Source of the DNA: Magnetococcales bacterium
Lineage (GTDB): Bacteria; Pseudomonadota; Magnetococcia; Magnetococcales; UBA8363
Assembly: GCA_015228815.1 (NCBI GenBank)
Contig: JADGCV010000030.1
Span: 1 to 52,090 of the forward strand
Length of the DNA: 52,090 bases
Direction: 5' to 3'
The notes below the pieces were generated by a model. The model worked only from the letters and a program-made list of their open reading frames with translations, did not search any database and was not told the origin of the DNA. Shown here one piece after another: positions 27,341 through 36,708 of the stretch. The position numbers and the translations under genes are program-made. Position 1 is the stretch's first letter, and the number at the start of each line of letters is the position of its first letter.

Positions 27341-28594
27341 TCAGTGCCGTGATTGTGGGTTGGTCAGGCATCCCGCCACTACCGATGCGGCTACGGTAGC
27401 CGGGCTGGCCAAGTAGATTTCCGCGCTTGGATGGCCCAATCTGCCAGGAAAATTGCGGTTGTTGGAGCAGACAGCCACTTCCGTAGGACCGATCACGCCT
27501 CCCAACTTGCCAAAACACAGACCACAGCCGGGATTGGTAACCACTCCTCCAGCTTCCAGGAAGATGGTGATCAACCCTTCCTCCATGGCCTGTTGGTAAA
27601 TGGTACGACTGGCCGGGGTAATGATCAGTTTGACGAAGGGGGCTACCTGACGACCTTGAAGATAGGTCGCTGCTTCCCTCAGATCACTCAGACGGCCATT
27701 GGTACAAGAACCGATGAATCCTTGATGGATGATTTTTCCAGCCAGTTCATCCACGGGGTGGATGGAATCCACTTTTCCAGGACCGGCCAGTTGCGGTACC
27801 AGTGTGGCCAGGTCCACGGTGATTGAATCCTGATAGTGGGCATCATGGTCACTGGCGAAACGTTGATAATCCGTAATACCTCGATCACTCAAGTAGGACT
27901 CGGTGATTTCATCAACCGGAAAAATACCATTTTTTGCACCCATTTCAACCACCATGTTGCTTATGGTCAACCTCTGTTCCATGGAAAGCGCTGCCACACC
28001 TTCACCGGTGAATTCTATCGCCTTGTAGGTGCAGCCATCAGCCCCGAATCGTCCGATGAGGTGCAAGATGACATCCTTGGCGGTAACGCCCGTACCCAAA
28101 GAACCTTCCAGACGAATCTGAATGGAGTGAGGTACTTTCAACCAGACGGATCCCCTGCTCCAGATGCCGGCCATTTCGGTGCTGCCCATGCCGGTAGCCA
28201 GTGCGCCAAGAGCGCCATAGGTCACGGTGTGGGAATCGGTACCAATGACGATCGATCCGGGGATGACATAACCCTTTTCAGGCATCAGTTGATGGCAGAT
28301 ACCTTCACCATAGTGGAATTTATCAATTCCCCAAGATCTTGAGAATTCGGCCATTCTTTGGTAGATGTTTCCGGAATTACTGGAAGTTGAAGGGACATCA
28401 TGGTCGATAATGAGGACCACCCCATCTGGACGCCACAGAGGTTTTCCCAGTTTTTCAAACTCGGTGATCACCGTGGTCGCAAAAATGTCATGGGCGAAAA
28501 CCCGGTCCACCGCGACGGTCACGATTTCACCAGGAATTACCTTTACTTTTCTTGCGTTATTGGCGATGATCTTTTCTGTAAGCGTTTGTCCCAT
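27341..28594 (-). CDS. leuC: LeuC-type aconitase-family large subunit (first copy)
   Basis: 417 aa, same short type-2 form. Cluster cysteines are C297 (GSCTNGR), C357 and C360 (NPGCGLCFG). GICHQLMPEKG, GTDSHTVTYGALGA and GMGSTE are intact. It is first in the leftward order leuC-leuC-leuD, with AAGGA 9 nt before the ATG. The only small subunit in the window is the LeuD beyond the second copy, so the two large subunits may compete for it or form two enzymes with one shared subunit. The substrate cannot be read from sequence; leucine, citramalate or homocitrate-type pathways are all possible. Confidence 0.85.
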   Translation of the reverse strand: MGQTLTEKIIANNARKVKVIPGEIVTVAVDRVFAHDIFATTVITEFEKLGKPLWRPDGVVLIIDHDVPSTSSNSGNIYQRMAEFSRSWGIDKFHYGEGICHQLMPEKGYVIPGSIVIGTDSHTVTYGALGALATGMGSTEMAGIWSRGSVWLKVPHSIQIRLEGSLGTGVTAKDVILHLIGRFGADGCTYKAIEFTGEGVAALSMEQRLTISNMVVEMGAKNGIFPVDEITESYLSDRGITDYQRFASDHDAHYQDSITVDLATLVPQLAGPGKVDSIHPVDELAGKIIHQGFIGSCTNGRLSDLREAATYLQGRQVAPFVKLIITPASRTIYQQAMEEGLITIFLEAGGVVTNPGCGLCFGKLGGVIGPTEVAVCSNNRNFPGRLGHPSAEIYLASPATVAASVVAGCLTNPQSRH

Positions 28595-28817
28595 TGTTTC
28601 AATTCCTTAAGGAGGCCCATTGCCGATTGGAAATGGGAGAGAAAATGTACCGGGGTAAATCTTGACCGAAAGTGTCAAGCGGCACAAACACCCCGCCAAG
28701 CCACTTGTGGGCGAAAAGGATTTCCTCTTGATCGCCTATTTTGAGAACCGAAACACGAAAAAATGCCGCTATCTGCAAGATTTCGCGTCAATTTCTAAAT
28801 GACTCAAATTGCCTTCA

Positions 28818-30698
28818 CTATTCGTTGACCGCCTTGCGGATCTGATCCAGCACGGTGGGATCGTCGATGGTCGGAAGGTCTCCGGGATCTCTTCCTTCCG
28901 CGAGGGCCTGGATCGAACGGCGCAGGACCTTTCCCGACCGGGTCTTGGGAAGTCCCGGGACAATGTGGACGGTCCGGGGACGGGCGATGGGTCCGATCTG
29001 GTGGGAGACCAGGTCCTTCAACTCCTGTTCGGTTGGCGGCGTCCCATCCCTGGCGACGACAACGAAGGCGATCACCTCCTGTCCTTTCAGGTCATCCTTG
29101 ATTCCCACCGCCGCCGCCTCGGCGACGGTCGGGTGGGTACACAGGATTTCCTCGATTTCCCGCGTTCCAAGACGATGGCCCGCCACATTGATGACATCAT
29201 CATCCCGTCCCATGATGAAATAATATCCCTCTTCGTCATGCATGGCATAGTCGAAGGTGGCATACAGCAAGGTTTCGAAGCGGGAAAAATAGGTGTCGAT
29301 GAATCGCTGATCGTTGCCCCATACCGTGGTCATGCAGCCGGGAGGGAGCGGCGGCTTGATCATGAGCGATCCCTTTTCATTGGCCTTGACCGGTTGTCCC
29401 GTCGTCTCATCGACCAGGAGACACTCGAAACCATAGGCGGGAACGGTCGGAGAACCAAATTTGGTTTCCATCAATCCAAGGCCCGCATGATTGGCCAGGA
29501 TTGGCCAGCCGGTTTCGGTCTGCCAATAGTTGTCGATCACCCGTCCTGTCAAATGCTCCGAGATCCAGCGATGGGTTTCCCGATCCAGTGGTTCACCGGC
29601 AAGAAACAGGTATTTCAACGAGCCCAGGTCATGGGTTTTGATCCATTCGGGACCGGTTTTTTTCAATAATCGGATCGCGGTCGGTGAAGTGAACATGACA
29701 TTGACCTTGAACCGTTCCACCATCGACCACCAGATGCCTGGATCGGGTCGTGTCGGCAGCCCTTCATAGAGTATCGTGGTTGCCCCGGTCAGGAGTGGGG
29801 CGTAGATGATGTAGGAATGGCCGACGACCCAGCCGATGTCGGATCCTGTCAGCATGACCTCGCCGGGTTGCAGGTCGTAGATGTGTTTCATCGAGGCCCG
29901 CATCGAGACGGCATGGCCTCCGGTATCCCTCTGGACCCCCTTGGGCGAACCGGTGGTGCCGGAGGTGTACAGGATATAGGAAGGATGGTCCGAGGGGACC
30001 GCTACCGGGGCGATGCTGGCGCCACTCTCGCGGTTCATCTCTTGATCCCAGTCCAGGATGGCATTCCCGGGGACGGAGGAGGAGGCAAGACCACGATCGA
30101 CCCTCAAGATCCGGGGTTGGGCAATGGTGACGTGTTGCAGTGCCTCGGCCAGAAGGGGACGGTAGTCGATCACCTTGCCGCCACGCATTCCGGCATCGGC
30201 GGTGACGATGAGTTTGGGCGCGGCATCGTTGATCCGGGAGGCGAGGGCGTGGGCGGCAAAGCCACCGAACACCACCGAATGAACGGCGCCGATGCGGACA
30301 CAGGCAAGCATCGCCACCACTGCCTGGGGGATCATCGGCATGTAGATCAGGATCCGATCCCCCCGGCGCACCCCCATCCGCAGGAAAAGGGCGGCGGCTT
30401 GATTGACCCATGCGTGCAGGGTGCGATAGGTGATCTCCATGGAAGTCCCGACCTCGGTCGAAACCCAGATCAAGGCATTCTGGTCCCCCCGTTCCTCCAG
30501 ATGACGGTCAAGGGCATTGTGGCACAGGTTGAGGGCGCCATCGGGATACCAGCGGGCAAACGGAGGATTTTCGTATTCCAGAACCTGGGTGAACGGGGTT
30601 TCCCAATCGATCAAACGGGCCTGCTCCTTCCAGAATTCTTCCCGATGGTCAATGGAATTCCGATAAAATGACCGATATCTTTCGCTGTTGTTCATCAT
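28818..30698 (-). CDS. prpE: Propionate--CoA ligase
   Basis: About 626 aa from ATG 30698, which has GGGAGA about 10 nt ahead and matches the usual N-terminus; ATG 30755 is an alternative. An ANL-family acyl-CoA synthetase activating propionate (or another short acid) via an acyl-adenylate in the cytoplasm. The PrpE-like marks are EFWKEQARLIDW, NPPFARWYPDGALNLCHNA and EGLPTRPDPG. The P-loop YTSGTTGSPKG, DNYWQTETGWP and the catalytic lysine in TRSGKVLRR are present. Acetyl-CoA synthetase is less likely given those N-terminal marks. It lies just right of the lower-GC island, with no other methylcitrate-cycle gene nearby. Confidence 0.85.
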   Translation of the reverse strand: MMNNSERYRSFYRNSIDHREEFWKEQARLIDWETPFTQVLEYENPPFARWYPDGALNLCHNALDRHLEERGDQNALIWVSTEVGTSMEITYRTLHAWVNQAAALFLRMGVRRGDRILIYMPMIPQAVVAMLACVRIGAVHSVVFGGFAAHALASRINDAAPKLIVTADAGMRGGKVIDYRPLLAEALQHVTIAQPRILRVDRGLASSSVPGNAILDWDQEMNRESGASIAPVAVPSDHPSYILYTSGTTGSPKGVQRDTGGHAVSMRASMKHIYDLQPGEVMLTGSDIGWVVGHSYIIYAPLLTGATTILYEGLPTRPDPGIWWSMVERFKVNVMFTSPTAIRLLKKTGPEWIKTHDLGSLKYLFLAGEPLDRETHRWISEHLTGRVIDNYWQTETGWPILANHAGLGLMETKFGSPTVPAYGFECLLVDETTGQPVKANEKGSLMIKPPLPPGCMTTVWGNDQRFIDTYFSRFETLLYATFDYAMHDEEGYYFIMGRDDDVINVAGHRLGTREIEEILCTHPTVAEAAAVGIKDDLKGQEVIAFVVVARDGTPPTEQELKDLVSHQIGPIARPRTVHIVPGLPKTRSGKVLRRSIQALAEGRDPGDLPTIDDPTVLDQIRKAVNE

Positions 30699-30770
30699 GA
30701 CGATGGTTTCTCCCGACCGTTGCAGGTCTGGTGATTGTGCGTGAGCGACTGGCATTTCCACCCTGTTCCA

Positions 30771-31199
30771 TCAAAGCAGCTTCACCAGCGCGGCCACGGC
30801 GCCGACGGCCACGACCATCAGGCTCCCGAGCTTGATTACCATGCGTTGTTCCAGTTCCTTGAGCCGGACTTCGACCTTCGTGTCCAGTTCCTTGATGTCC
30901 CGCTTCAACTCCGCCCGGAGTGACTCGATGTCCCGCTTCAACTCCGCCCGGAGCGACTCGATGTCCCGTGTCAAATCGGTTCGAACCGACTCGATGTCTC
31001 GCTTCAACTCCGCCCGGACCAACTCGATGTCCCGGCGCAAGACGGCTTCGACCTGGGCCAGTTCTTGTTTGGTGGCCAGTCGGTTCTCGATCAGGGTGAC
31101 AAGGGCCTCGGCCTGGATGGCCGCCTGCCGTTCATCGACCCCGACATCCCGCAGTTTCTTGACATAAGCGTAAGTGTCAAACGCAATTGCCTGGTTCAT
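30771..31199 (-). CDS. Membrane-anchored coiled-coil protein (DUF1640/CCDC90-like)
   Basis: 142 aa. The N-terminus AFDTYAYVKKLRDVGVDERQAAIQAEAL resembles DUF1640 (CCDC90/MCU-regulator-like) proteins. A long coiled coil follows (about 40-118) with four 11-residue units of the form E-S-L-R-A-E-L-K-R-D-I. A single C-terminal helix (about 120-142, LGSLMVVAVGAVAALVKLL) would anchor it, with the coil in the cytoplasm. Hendecad spacing predicts a straight or slightly right-handed coil. Function unknown. It lies between prpE and the GspE-like ATPase gene on the same strand. Confidence 0.75.
   Translation of the reverse strand: MNQAIAFDTYAYVKKLRDVGVDERQAAIQAEALVTLIENRLATKQELAQVEAVLRRDIELVRAELKRDIESVRTDLTRDIESLRAELKRDIESLRAELKRDIKELDTKVEVRLKELEQRMVIKLGSLMVVAVGAVAALVKLL
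30894..31025. repeat. Four tandem 33-bp repeats inside the coiled-coil gene
   Basis: Units begin at 30894, 30927, 30960 and 30993, each opening with GATGTC and encoding 11 residues. The first two differ at a single base; the third is the most diverged. Copy number could vary without breaking the frame, changing coil length by 11 residues per unit. Confidence 0.9.
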
Positions 31200-31302
31200 C
31201 GATGGTCTCTTTCACAAAATTCCGACCCCGATCCATCTTATACCGCATCAGAAAACATGACAACCATGATGCTCCGGAGGTCAAGAGTGATTCATCCTGG
31301 AC

Positions 31303-33198
31303 TCATCCGGTTTCGATGAATGGTTCCAGGTAGGGGGCAACCTCGTTCAGTGCGGTGATGCCTTTGATAACCTTGGCCAGACCGCTCGATGCCAGGGGAG
31401 AAAATCCCCGACCCAAGGCGGCGTGGCGGAGGGTCGAGGCGGCTTCATTGCGGGCGATGCGGTGTTTCATCTCTTCATCGACCGTCAACATTTCATAGAT
31501 GACCGTCCTGCCGACATGCCCTGTATGGTTGCATGAGGGACAACCGGGGCTTTCAAAAAGGGTGACGGTGGAAGAGGGCGGCGTTGCGGGGAGGGACAAT
31601 CCCATGGCGGCAAGGATCCGTTCTTCCCGGGGCGTGGCGGGACGACCGACACGGCATCCGGGACACAAACGGCGAACCAGTCGTTGCGCGACGACGAGGC
31701 TGATCGCCGAGGAGACGAGAAAGGGTTCCACCCCCATGTCCACCAGTCGTGTGATCGCCCCCGGGGCATCGTTGGTATGCAGGGTGGAAAAGACCCGGTG
31801 ACCCGTCAGGGCTGCCTGGACTGAAATCTTGGCGGTTTCGGCGTCACGGATTTCCCCAACCATGATGACATCGGGATCATGACGCAGGAATTGTCGCAGT
31901 GCCCGGGGAAAGGTAAAGCCGATGCGGGTGTTGACCTGCACCTGGGTGACTCCGTCCATTCGCACCTCGACGGGATCCTCGATCGTCAGGAGATGGCAAA
32001 ACTGATGACGGACGATATAATCGAGGGCGGCGCGCAGGGTGGTCGATTTGCCGCTGCCGGTGGGACCGGTGACCAGGATCAGACCATGGGGAAGGGCGAC
32101 GTTGCGCCGAAACCGTTCCAGATCGGTCTGGGCAAAACCAAGTTGCTCCATGGGAACCAGACCGACCTGAAGGTCCAGAAGTCTCATGACGATGGTCTCG
32201 CCCCGTACCGACGGCACGTCGGAAACCCGGATATCGAGGGTGCGATCGGCCAGCCGTCCCTGGACATGTCCATCCTGGGGCAGCCGTTTTTCCGCAATGT
32301 CCATCCCCGAGATGACCTTGATGCGCGATACGAGCGGATTCTTCAGGTGCAGCGGCAGGCGGACCTCCTCGAACAGCCGTCCATCGATGCGAAAATGGAC
32401 ATGGAGAAAACGTTGGTCCGGAACGACATGAATGTCGCTTGCCCGTTTGGCGATGGCATTGACGATGAGTTGGTCGAGGAGTGCCGGAATGGGCAGATTG
32501 GGGTTGATGGCGGTGCCGGGGAGGGGCGTCACGCCACGCAGGTCGATGTGTCCGACCGGATGTCCTCCCTGGGACAGCCCCTCGCTCCCATACCAATGAT
32601 CGATGGCGGCCATGACGAGCGGTCGTGGCGCAATGCACAGACGGATCGATCGTCCCGCCAGTTGTTGTGCCCGCTCCAGATCCACTTTTTTTGGATCGGA
32701 ACAGGCCATGAACAGCGTCTCGCCCTCCATCCGTACCGGTACGGTCTCCCATCGGGTGGCGTTGAGGCCATCCATCCGCTGGACCGCGGTTGGATCCATT
32801 TGTCCCGGATCCATCTCGGTATAGGGCAGGTCGAGGGTTGCGGCCAATCCGATGGCCATCGCCCGCGGGCCGATGATTCCCCGGTCGCGCAGGAGCCTCC
32901 AGAGTGGAATACCCGAGGCGGTTTTTTTTCCCTCCTTGGCCTGTTGTATCTCTTCGGTACGGATCAGACCGGCGGAAAGAAACAAATGCAGCAGATTGGT
33001 GGTATCATCGACGGGACCAAATCCCATGAGCCGGATCAGGTGTCCCGGGGCGAGGATCCCTTCCCGTTGCAGCGCGTCATTGAGGGGCAGAAAACGTTCA
33101 TGTTCCTTGAGGATTCGATCACTGGGAGCCAGTACCTCCTCGCGGACAAACTTTTCTTTTTCCGTGGGATCTTCCGGTGGCCTTGCGGTATCGATCAT
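31303..33198 (-). CDS. GspE/PilB-type secretion or pilus ATPase
   Basis: About 631 aa from ATG 33198 (an in-frame GTG lies at 33228). N-terminal GspE-N/MshEN-like region (about 70-210), then the catalytic core: Walker A GPTGSGKSTT (near 388), Asp box, Walker B DPDVIMVGEIRD (near 451), HTLHTND-type His box and a tetracysteine zinc site CPGC plus CPSC. This is a T2SS/type IV pilus motor layout. No GspF/PilC, pilin or secretin is encoded nearby, so it is an orphan here. The gene starts 11 nt after the stop of a cyclic-nucleotide-binding-type gene, implying co-expression. The MshEN region lacks a clean RLGxx c-di-GMP motif. Confidence 0.85.
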   Translation of the reverse strand: MIDTARPPEDPTEKEKFVREEVLAPSDRILKEHERFLPLNDALQREGILAPGHLIRLMGFGPVDDTTNLLHLFLSAGLIRTEEIQQAKEGKKTASGIPLWRLLRDRGIIGPRAMAIGLAATLDLPYTEMDPGQMDPTAVQRMDGLNATRWETVPVRMEGETLFMACSDPKKVDLERAQQLAGRSIRLCIAPRPLVMAAIDHWYGSEGLSQGGHPVGHIDLRGVTPLPGTAINPNLPIPALLDQLIVNAIAKRASDIHVVPDQRFLHVHFRIDGRLFEEVRLPLHLKNPLVSRIKVISGMDIAEKRLPQDGHVQGRLADRTLDIRVSDVPSVRGETIVMRLLDLQVGLVPMEQLGFAQTDLERFRRNVALPHGLILVTGPTGSGKSTTLRAALDYIVRHQFCHLLTIEDPVEVRMDGVTQVQVNTRIGFTFPRALRQFLRHDPDVIMVGEIRDAETAKISVQAALTGHRVFSTLHTNDAPGAITRLVDMGVEPFLVSSAISLVVAQRLVRRLCPGCRVGRPATPREERILAAMGLSLPATPPSSTVTLFESPGCPSCNHTGHVGRTVIYEMLTVDEEMKHRIARNEAASTLRHAALGRGFSPLASSGLAKVIKGITALNEVAPYLEPFIETG

Positions 33199-33208
33199 GG
33201 ATCGCCGT

Positions 33209-33718
33209 TCATGACGGGCTGGGGGCACCCATTTCGGAAAGAATTTTCTCTCGCAGGGCCAGTGTCAGGGTTTCATTGATTCTTTTTTGTTGCACGATGT
33301 CTTCGGTCAGTTTTTCCAGGCGTCCGACCAGAATGTCGGTCAGTTGCCGGAGAATCTTGACCTGCATCGGCGCCCCCAGGCGGTTCATGGTCCCCTGATT
33401 GACCTTGAATACGGTCGCCCCTTCCTCGGCGATCACGTTGGTCGAACGGGGGTTGCCGGTCAGGAAGGTCATTTCTCCGAGGATGGCCCCGGAGCCAAGA
33501 GTGGTCAATACCTTTCCTGGCAGGCTTTCCTTGGTGATGTTGACCTGGCCATCCAGGATGATGAAAAAGGAATCATCCGCGTCGGGTCCCTCCCGGATCA
33601 GAAATTCTCCCGGCTTGAGGGTCAGGAAAAGGTCTTCGGTTTGTGTGAAGGATGATTTTTCCTCACTGGTGAAGCTTTCGAAAAACGTGATGCTTTCCAG
33701 CAACCCCATCAATGACAT
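33209..33718 (-). CDS. Cyclic nucleotide-binding-type domain protein
   Basis: 169 aa from ATG 33718, where GGGGAG lies about 10 nt upstream; a longer frame to 33805 has no support. One cNMP-binding beta-roll (residues about 5-125) with PGEFLIREGPDADDSFFIILDGQV and GEMTFLTGNPRSTNVIA, which keeps the phosphate-cassette Glu and Arg. A short helical tail follows. There is no HTH, so it is not a CRP-type transcription factor but more likely a regulatory subunit. It is sandwiched between the FHA/cNMP gene and the GspE-like gene. Confidence 0.82.
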   Translation of the reverse strand: MSLMGLLESITFFESFTSEEKSSFTQTEDLFLTLKPGEFLIREGPDADDSFFIILDGQVNITKESLPGKVLTTLGSGAILGEMTFLTGNPRSTNVIAEEGATVFKVNQGTMNRLGAPMQVKILRQLTDILVGRLEKLTEDIVQQKRINETLTLALREKILSEMGAPSPS

Positions 33719-33913
33719 GATACCGATCTCCCCGACTTCACCCCGATTTCCGATGCGCCGACATCCAATGGTGCAAGAATAGCGTTTCGTCTCAAAGAAA
33801 GACAAGTTACAAAATAAGTTTTGTATGGCATATGATTATGTTATATCGTTTCTGGAGACGCTCCAGCGCCATCATGTTCGTGGGAAGAAGGGCTGTGGGA
33901 CTGGGAAGGGCAG

Positions 33914-35602
33914 TCAATCGGCAGGGGGGCGGGCGGAGTCGAGGATGGTGGTGTTCTGTCGGGATTGCCTCGTGAGGATCTGGTCCAGGATGATGTCCTT
34001 GATTTTCTCCCTGATCTCGATCGACAGGACGTTCATATCCTCCGCGGTAATCCGCACTGTCCGGACCTGTTCCCTGGCGATCACATTGGCCGAGGTCGTT
34101 TTCTTGCCGATGGTGGATATTTCGCCAAATATGGCTCCGGCCTCAAGAACGGCCAAAACGATGTCACGCCTCGTGACGGTAATGGCGACCGATCCTTCGA
34201 TGATGAAATACAATCCATCCTGGAGTGTATTCTCCTTGACGATGACCTCGCCTGCGGCAAAAGATTCGATCGTATCGAGAAGTACCGACAACCCGGTTTT
34301 TTGATATTTGGTCAGTTTGGCAAACACTGGAGATTCATTGATGAATGCGGCAATCCGTTTTTTATGTCCGTGTCGATCGTCCCCGGGGGAATGAGGTGCT
34401 TTTTTCCGCGGAATTCTGGGATTGGCAAGGTGCTGATCTCTATTGAGATCTTGAATTTCACGGTTTTGCCGAATGATGTTGGCGGAGATTTGCCGAATAA
34501 TCTGGTCCTTGAACTTCTCCCGAATTTCGATGCCGACATTTTCATAGAAGTCACGATCGATGGTCAACATGATGGTCGGTTCGCGGGCGATGACGTTGGC
34601 CGACCGGCGGGTTCCGGTCAGAAAGGCGATTTCTCCGAAACTGTTGCCTGGGCCAAGGGTGTTGAGAGTCACCTGGCCTTCTTCCTTGACGACGTCCACC
34701 TTTCCCTTGAGAATGATGAAAAAATTATTGCTCTCATCATGTTCGCGGACGATCATTTCGTCCGGCTGGGCCAATAGAAGCCTGTTGTGAAATGATACGA
34801 TCTGCTTTTTCTCGTGAAGCGAAAAGGAATTGAAAAACGGAATGAATGAAATGATCGTCAGCAACTTGTCGTCGAGGTCCTCGCATTCTTTTTTCTCAAT
34901 GCATTCGGCGACATAGGCGGATGTTGCGTTAAGTTTTTCTTTTAACTGGTTTTCAGAGACATCCGGGTGGGTGGGTTTCCTGATGAGTTCATTTTTTTCC
35001 TTTTTTCCCGAGAGCAACAGAAAACAGGTCTTGGGTTCGAGGAAGAGAAATTGATAGCGACCGAAGGCCAGATGATCGCCATCATTGAGAAGAACCTCCC
35101 TGGAACCGAAGGAGACGCCGTTGACGTAGCTGCCGAACTCGCTTTGCAGATCCTTGAGAAAGGTTCCATTGCGTTTTCTGGTGAAAACCGCGTGCTTCTT
35201 GGAAATCGTGTAGTCGGGGACGACAAACTGATTACCCGATGCCGAACCGAGAAAGAAAACCCCGGAGTTTCGCTGGCCCGGATTTTTCTGGACCAGGGGA
35301 AAGATGGTGTCGAGCGATGTTCGGCTGGTGGCGTCCTGGTCGGAGGGAAAATTCAGTGTTATTTTGCCGTCGATCGAAACGACTTCGATGTCGGCAACGC
35401 TGTCGCCGAACAAAAAAGGGTAATCGACAAATTTGGCGAATGTGGCCGCAGGGATTCCTTTCAGGAGCGTTTCGAGATCCTTAAGTCCGATCCATCCGGA
35501 ATTGTTTATTTTTTCGAGAAGGGCATTGAGAGAACTGGTCATATGCGCGGCGGTGGTACCAGAAAAGGGTGGGTGGAACATAATCTCAATCGACCTGGCC
35601 AT
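33914..35602 (-). CDS. FHA domain protein with two cyclic nucleotide-binding-type domains
   Basis: About 562 aa from ATG 35602; TTG 35662 is possible and the start is unsure. Counting from TTG: an unassigned N-terminal region (20-120), an FHA domain (125-210) with VVPDYTISKKHAVF and FGSYVNG, a linker, cNMP domain 1 (270-390; GEIAFLTGTRRSANV, Arg kept), a basic linker (400-435) and cNMP domain 2 (440-560; GEISTIGKKTTSANV, Arg lost). FHA domains bind phosphothreonine, so the protein may join Ser/Thr phosphorylation to cyclic-nucleotide or structural sensing. No kinase gene is near. No HTH and no membrane segment. It heads the block of cNMP and GspE-like genes. Confidence 0.8.
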   Translation of the reverse strand: MARSIEIMFHPPFSGTTAAHMTSSLNALLEKINNSGWIGLKDLETLLKGIPAATFAKFVDYPFLFGDSVADIEVVSIDGKITLNFPSDQDATSRTSLDTIFPLVQKNPGQRNSGVFFLGSASGNQFVVPDYTISKKHAVFTRKRNGTFLKDLQSEFGSYVNGVSFGSREVLLNDGDHLAFGRYQFLFLEPKTCFLLLSGKKEKNELIRKPTHPDVSENQLKEKLNATSAYVAECIEKKECEDLDDKLLTIISFIPFFNSFSLHEKKQIVSFHNRLLLAQPDEMIVREHDESNNFFIILKGKVDVVKEEGQVTLNTLGPGNSFGEIAFLTGTRRSANVIAREPTIMLTIDRDFYENVGIEIREKFKDQIIRQISANIIRQNREIQDLNRDQHLANPRIPRKKAPHSPGDDRHGHKKRIAAFINESPVFAKLTKYQKTGLSVLLDTIESFAAGEVIVKENTLQDGLYFIIEGSVAITVTRRDIVLAVLEAGAIFGEISTIGKKTTSANVIAREQVRTVRITAEDMNVLSIEIREKIKDIILDQILTRQSRQNTTILDSARPPAD

Positions 35603-35700
35603 CTTATGGTTTTCTTTACGGTCGAAGCAAGAATTTGTCTTCGGTGCGCTGGATCTTTTCAATATCTTTCAATTAATATCTTTACATCAGGCGCACATGA

Positions 35701-36468
35701 ATGATTAAATTTATTTTCATCCATATTTTGAAGCATATTGTGTGTTCCGTCATGCCACTATTGATACTCTATTCAAATCCCTGTTTTGCCTTCGCGGGGA
35801 ATGAATCGGGTCTTGGCGTGGCCATCGATATTGGACATACCTCCTCTGCCGTTGGCGCCCGGAGTGCCCGAGGTCGGGGGGAATTCTACTTCAATCGGGC
35901 GGTGGGACTGCATGTCCTGATGGAATTGCAGCGACAGGGTTTTGAACGCTCCTTTGCCATCATCAATCCCAAGAGCCTGTATGCCAGAACACGAATGGCG
36001 CATGAAAAGAAAGCGGATCTGCTGCTTTCATTCCATCATGATTCCGCCCAGTCCCAGTTCCTTGAAGAATGGATCCATGAGGGAAAGAAACAACGGTTCA
36101 GTGACCGCTTCAGGGGATTTTCATTGTTGATTTCCACGAAGAATCCTCGTTTCCGAGAAAGCCTGCGACTGGCGACGATGATTGGTCGGCATCTGAAACG
36201 GGAGGGGTTCGAACCGACCCTGCATCATGCCGCGGACATACCAGGGGAGCGGCATGCCTTGTTCAATGCCCGACTGGGTATCTACTGCTATGATGATCTG
36301 GTCGTATTGCGGACCGCCTCCATGCCCGCGGTCCTTGTGGAAGTCGGGGTGATCATCAACCGGCAGGAGGAGGTGATCCTGAGTCGGGAAGAGACTCGAA
36401 ACAAGGTGGCACGGGCCATCGTTTTAAGCCTTCGGGAATACCAGGAATGGGGCGGGAAGCGTCGATGA
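35701..36468 (+). CDS. N-acetylmuramoyl-L-alanine amidase (Amidase_3)
   Basis: 255 aa with a signal peptide (about 1-32, cleavage near CFAFA-GN). The zinc amidase fold is shown by VAIDIGHTSSAVGA (H46), E61 in GRGEFYFN, LLLSFHHDS (H112 or H113) and the catalytic E214 in MPAVLVEVGVI. It would cut the MurNAc-L-Ala bond in the periplasm for cell separation or wall turnover. It lacks extra SPOR or AMIN domains, so localisation must come from partners. It is divergently transcribed from the FHA gene over a short AT-rich region. Confidence 0.85.
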   Translation: MIKFIFIHILKHIVCSVMPLLILYSNPCFAFAGNESGLGVAIDIGHTSSAVGARSARGRGEFYFNRAVGLHVLMELQRQGFERSFAIINPKSLYARTRMAHEKKADLLLSFHHDSAQSQFLEEWIHEGKKQRFSDRFRGFSLLISTKNPRFRESLRLATMIGRHLKREGFEPTLHHAADIPGERHALFNARLGIYCYDDLVVLRTASMPAVLVEVGVIINRQEEVILSREETRNKVARAIVLSLREYQEWGGKRR

Positions 36469-36708
36469 CTTGCACGCCATGGATTGACTTCGGTTGATGT
36501 GACGGGAGGTAAAGTCGGTGCGCCTGTTCGTCGCTGCTTGTCATGGAAATTCCGCGCTTTCAATTGGCGTTTCAAAGGTGTATGGTGTGTATCATGGCCA
36601 TTCCGGCACCATCGTGGTGGCCCTGACGGATGGGAATATGGTTGCTCCCTTGTCCCATGCCTGGGGCAGGACATGATTCGTCATTCCATCGTTCCAGAAC
36701 ATCCGGCA

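Noticed and set aside
30894-31025. CRISPR-like array
   Set aside because: The repeats are contiguous, with no spacers, and lie in frame inside a coding sequence.
33209-35602. CRP/FNR-type transcription factors
   Set aside because: The cNMP-type domains lack any C-terminal helix-turn-helix.
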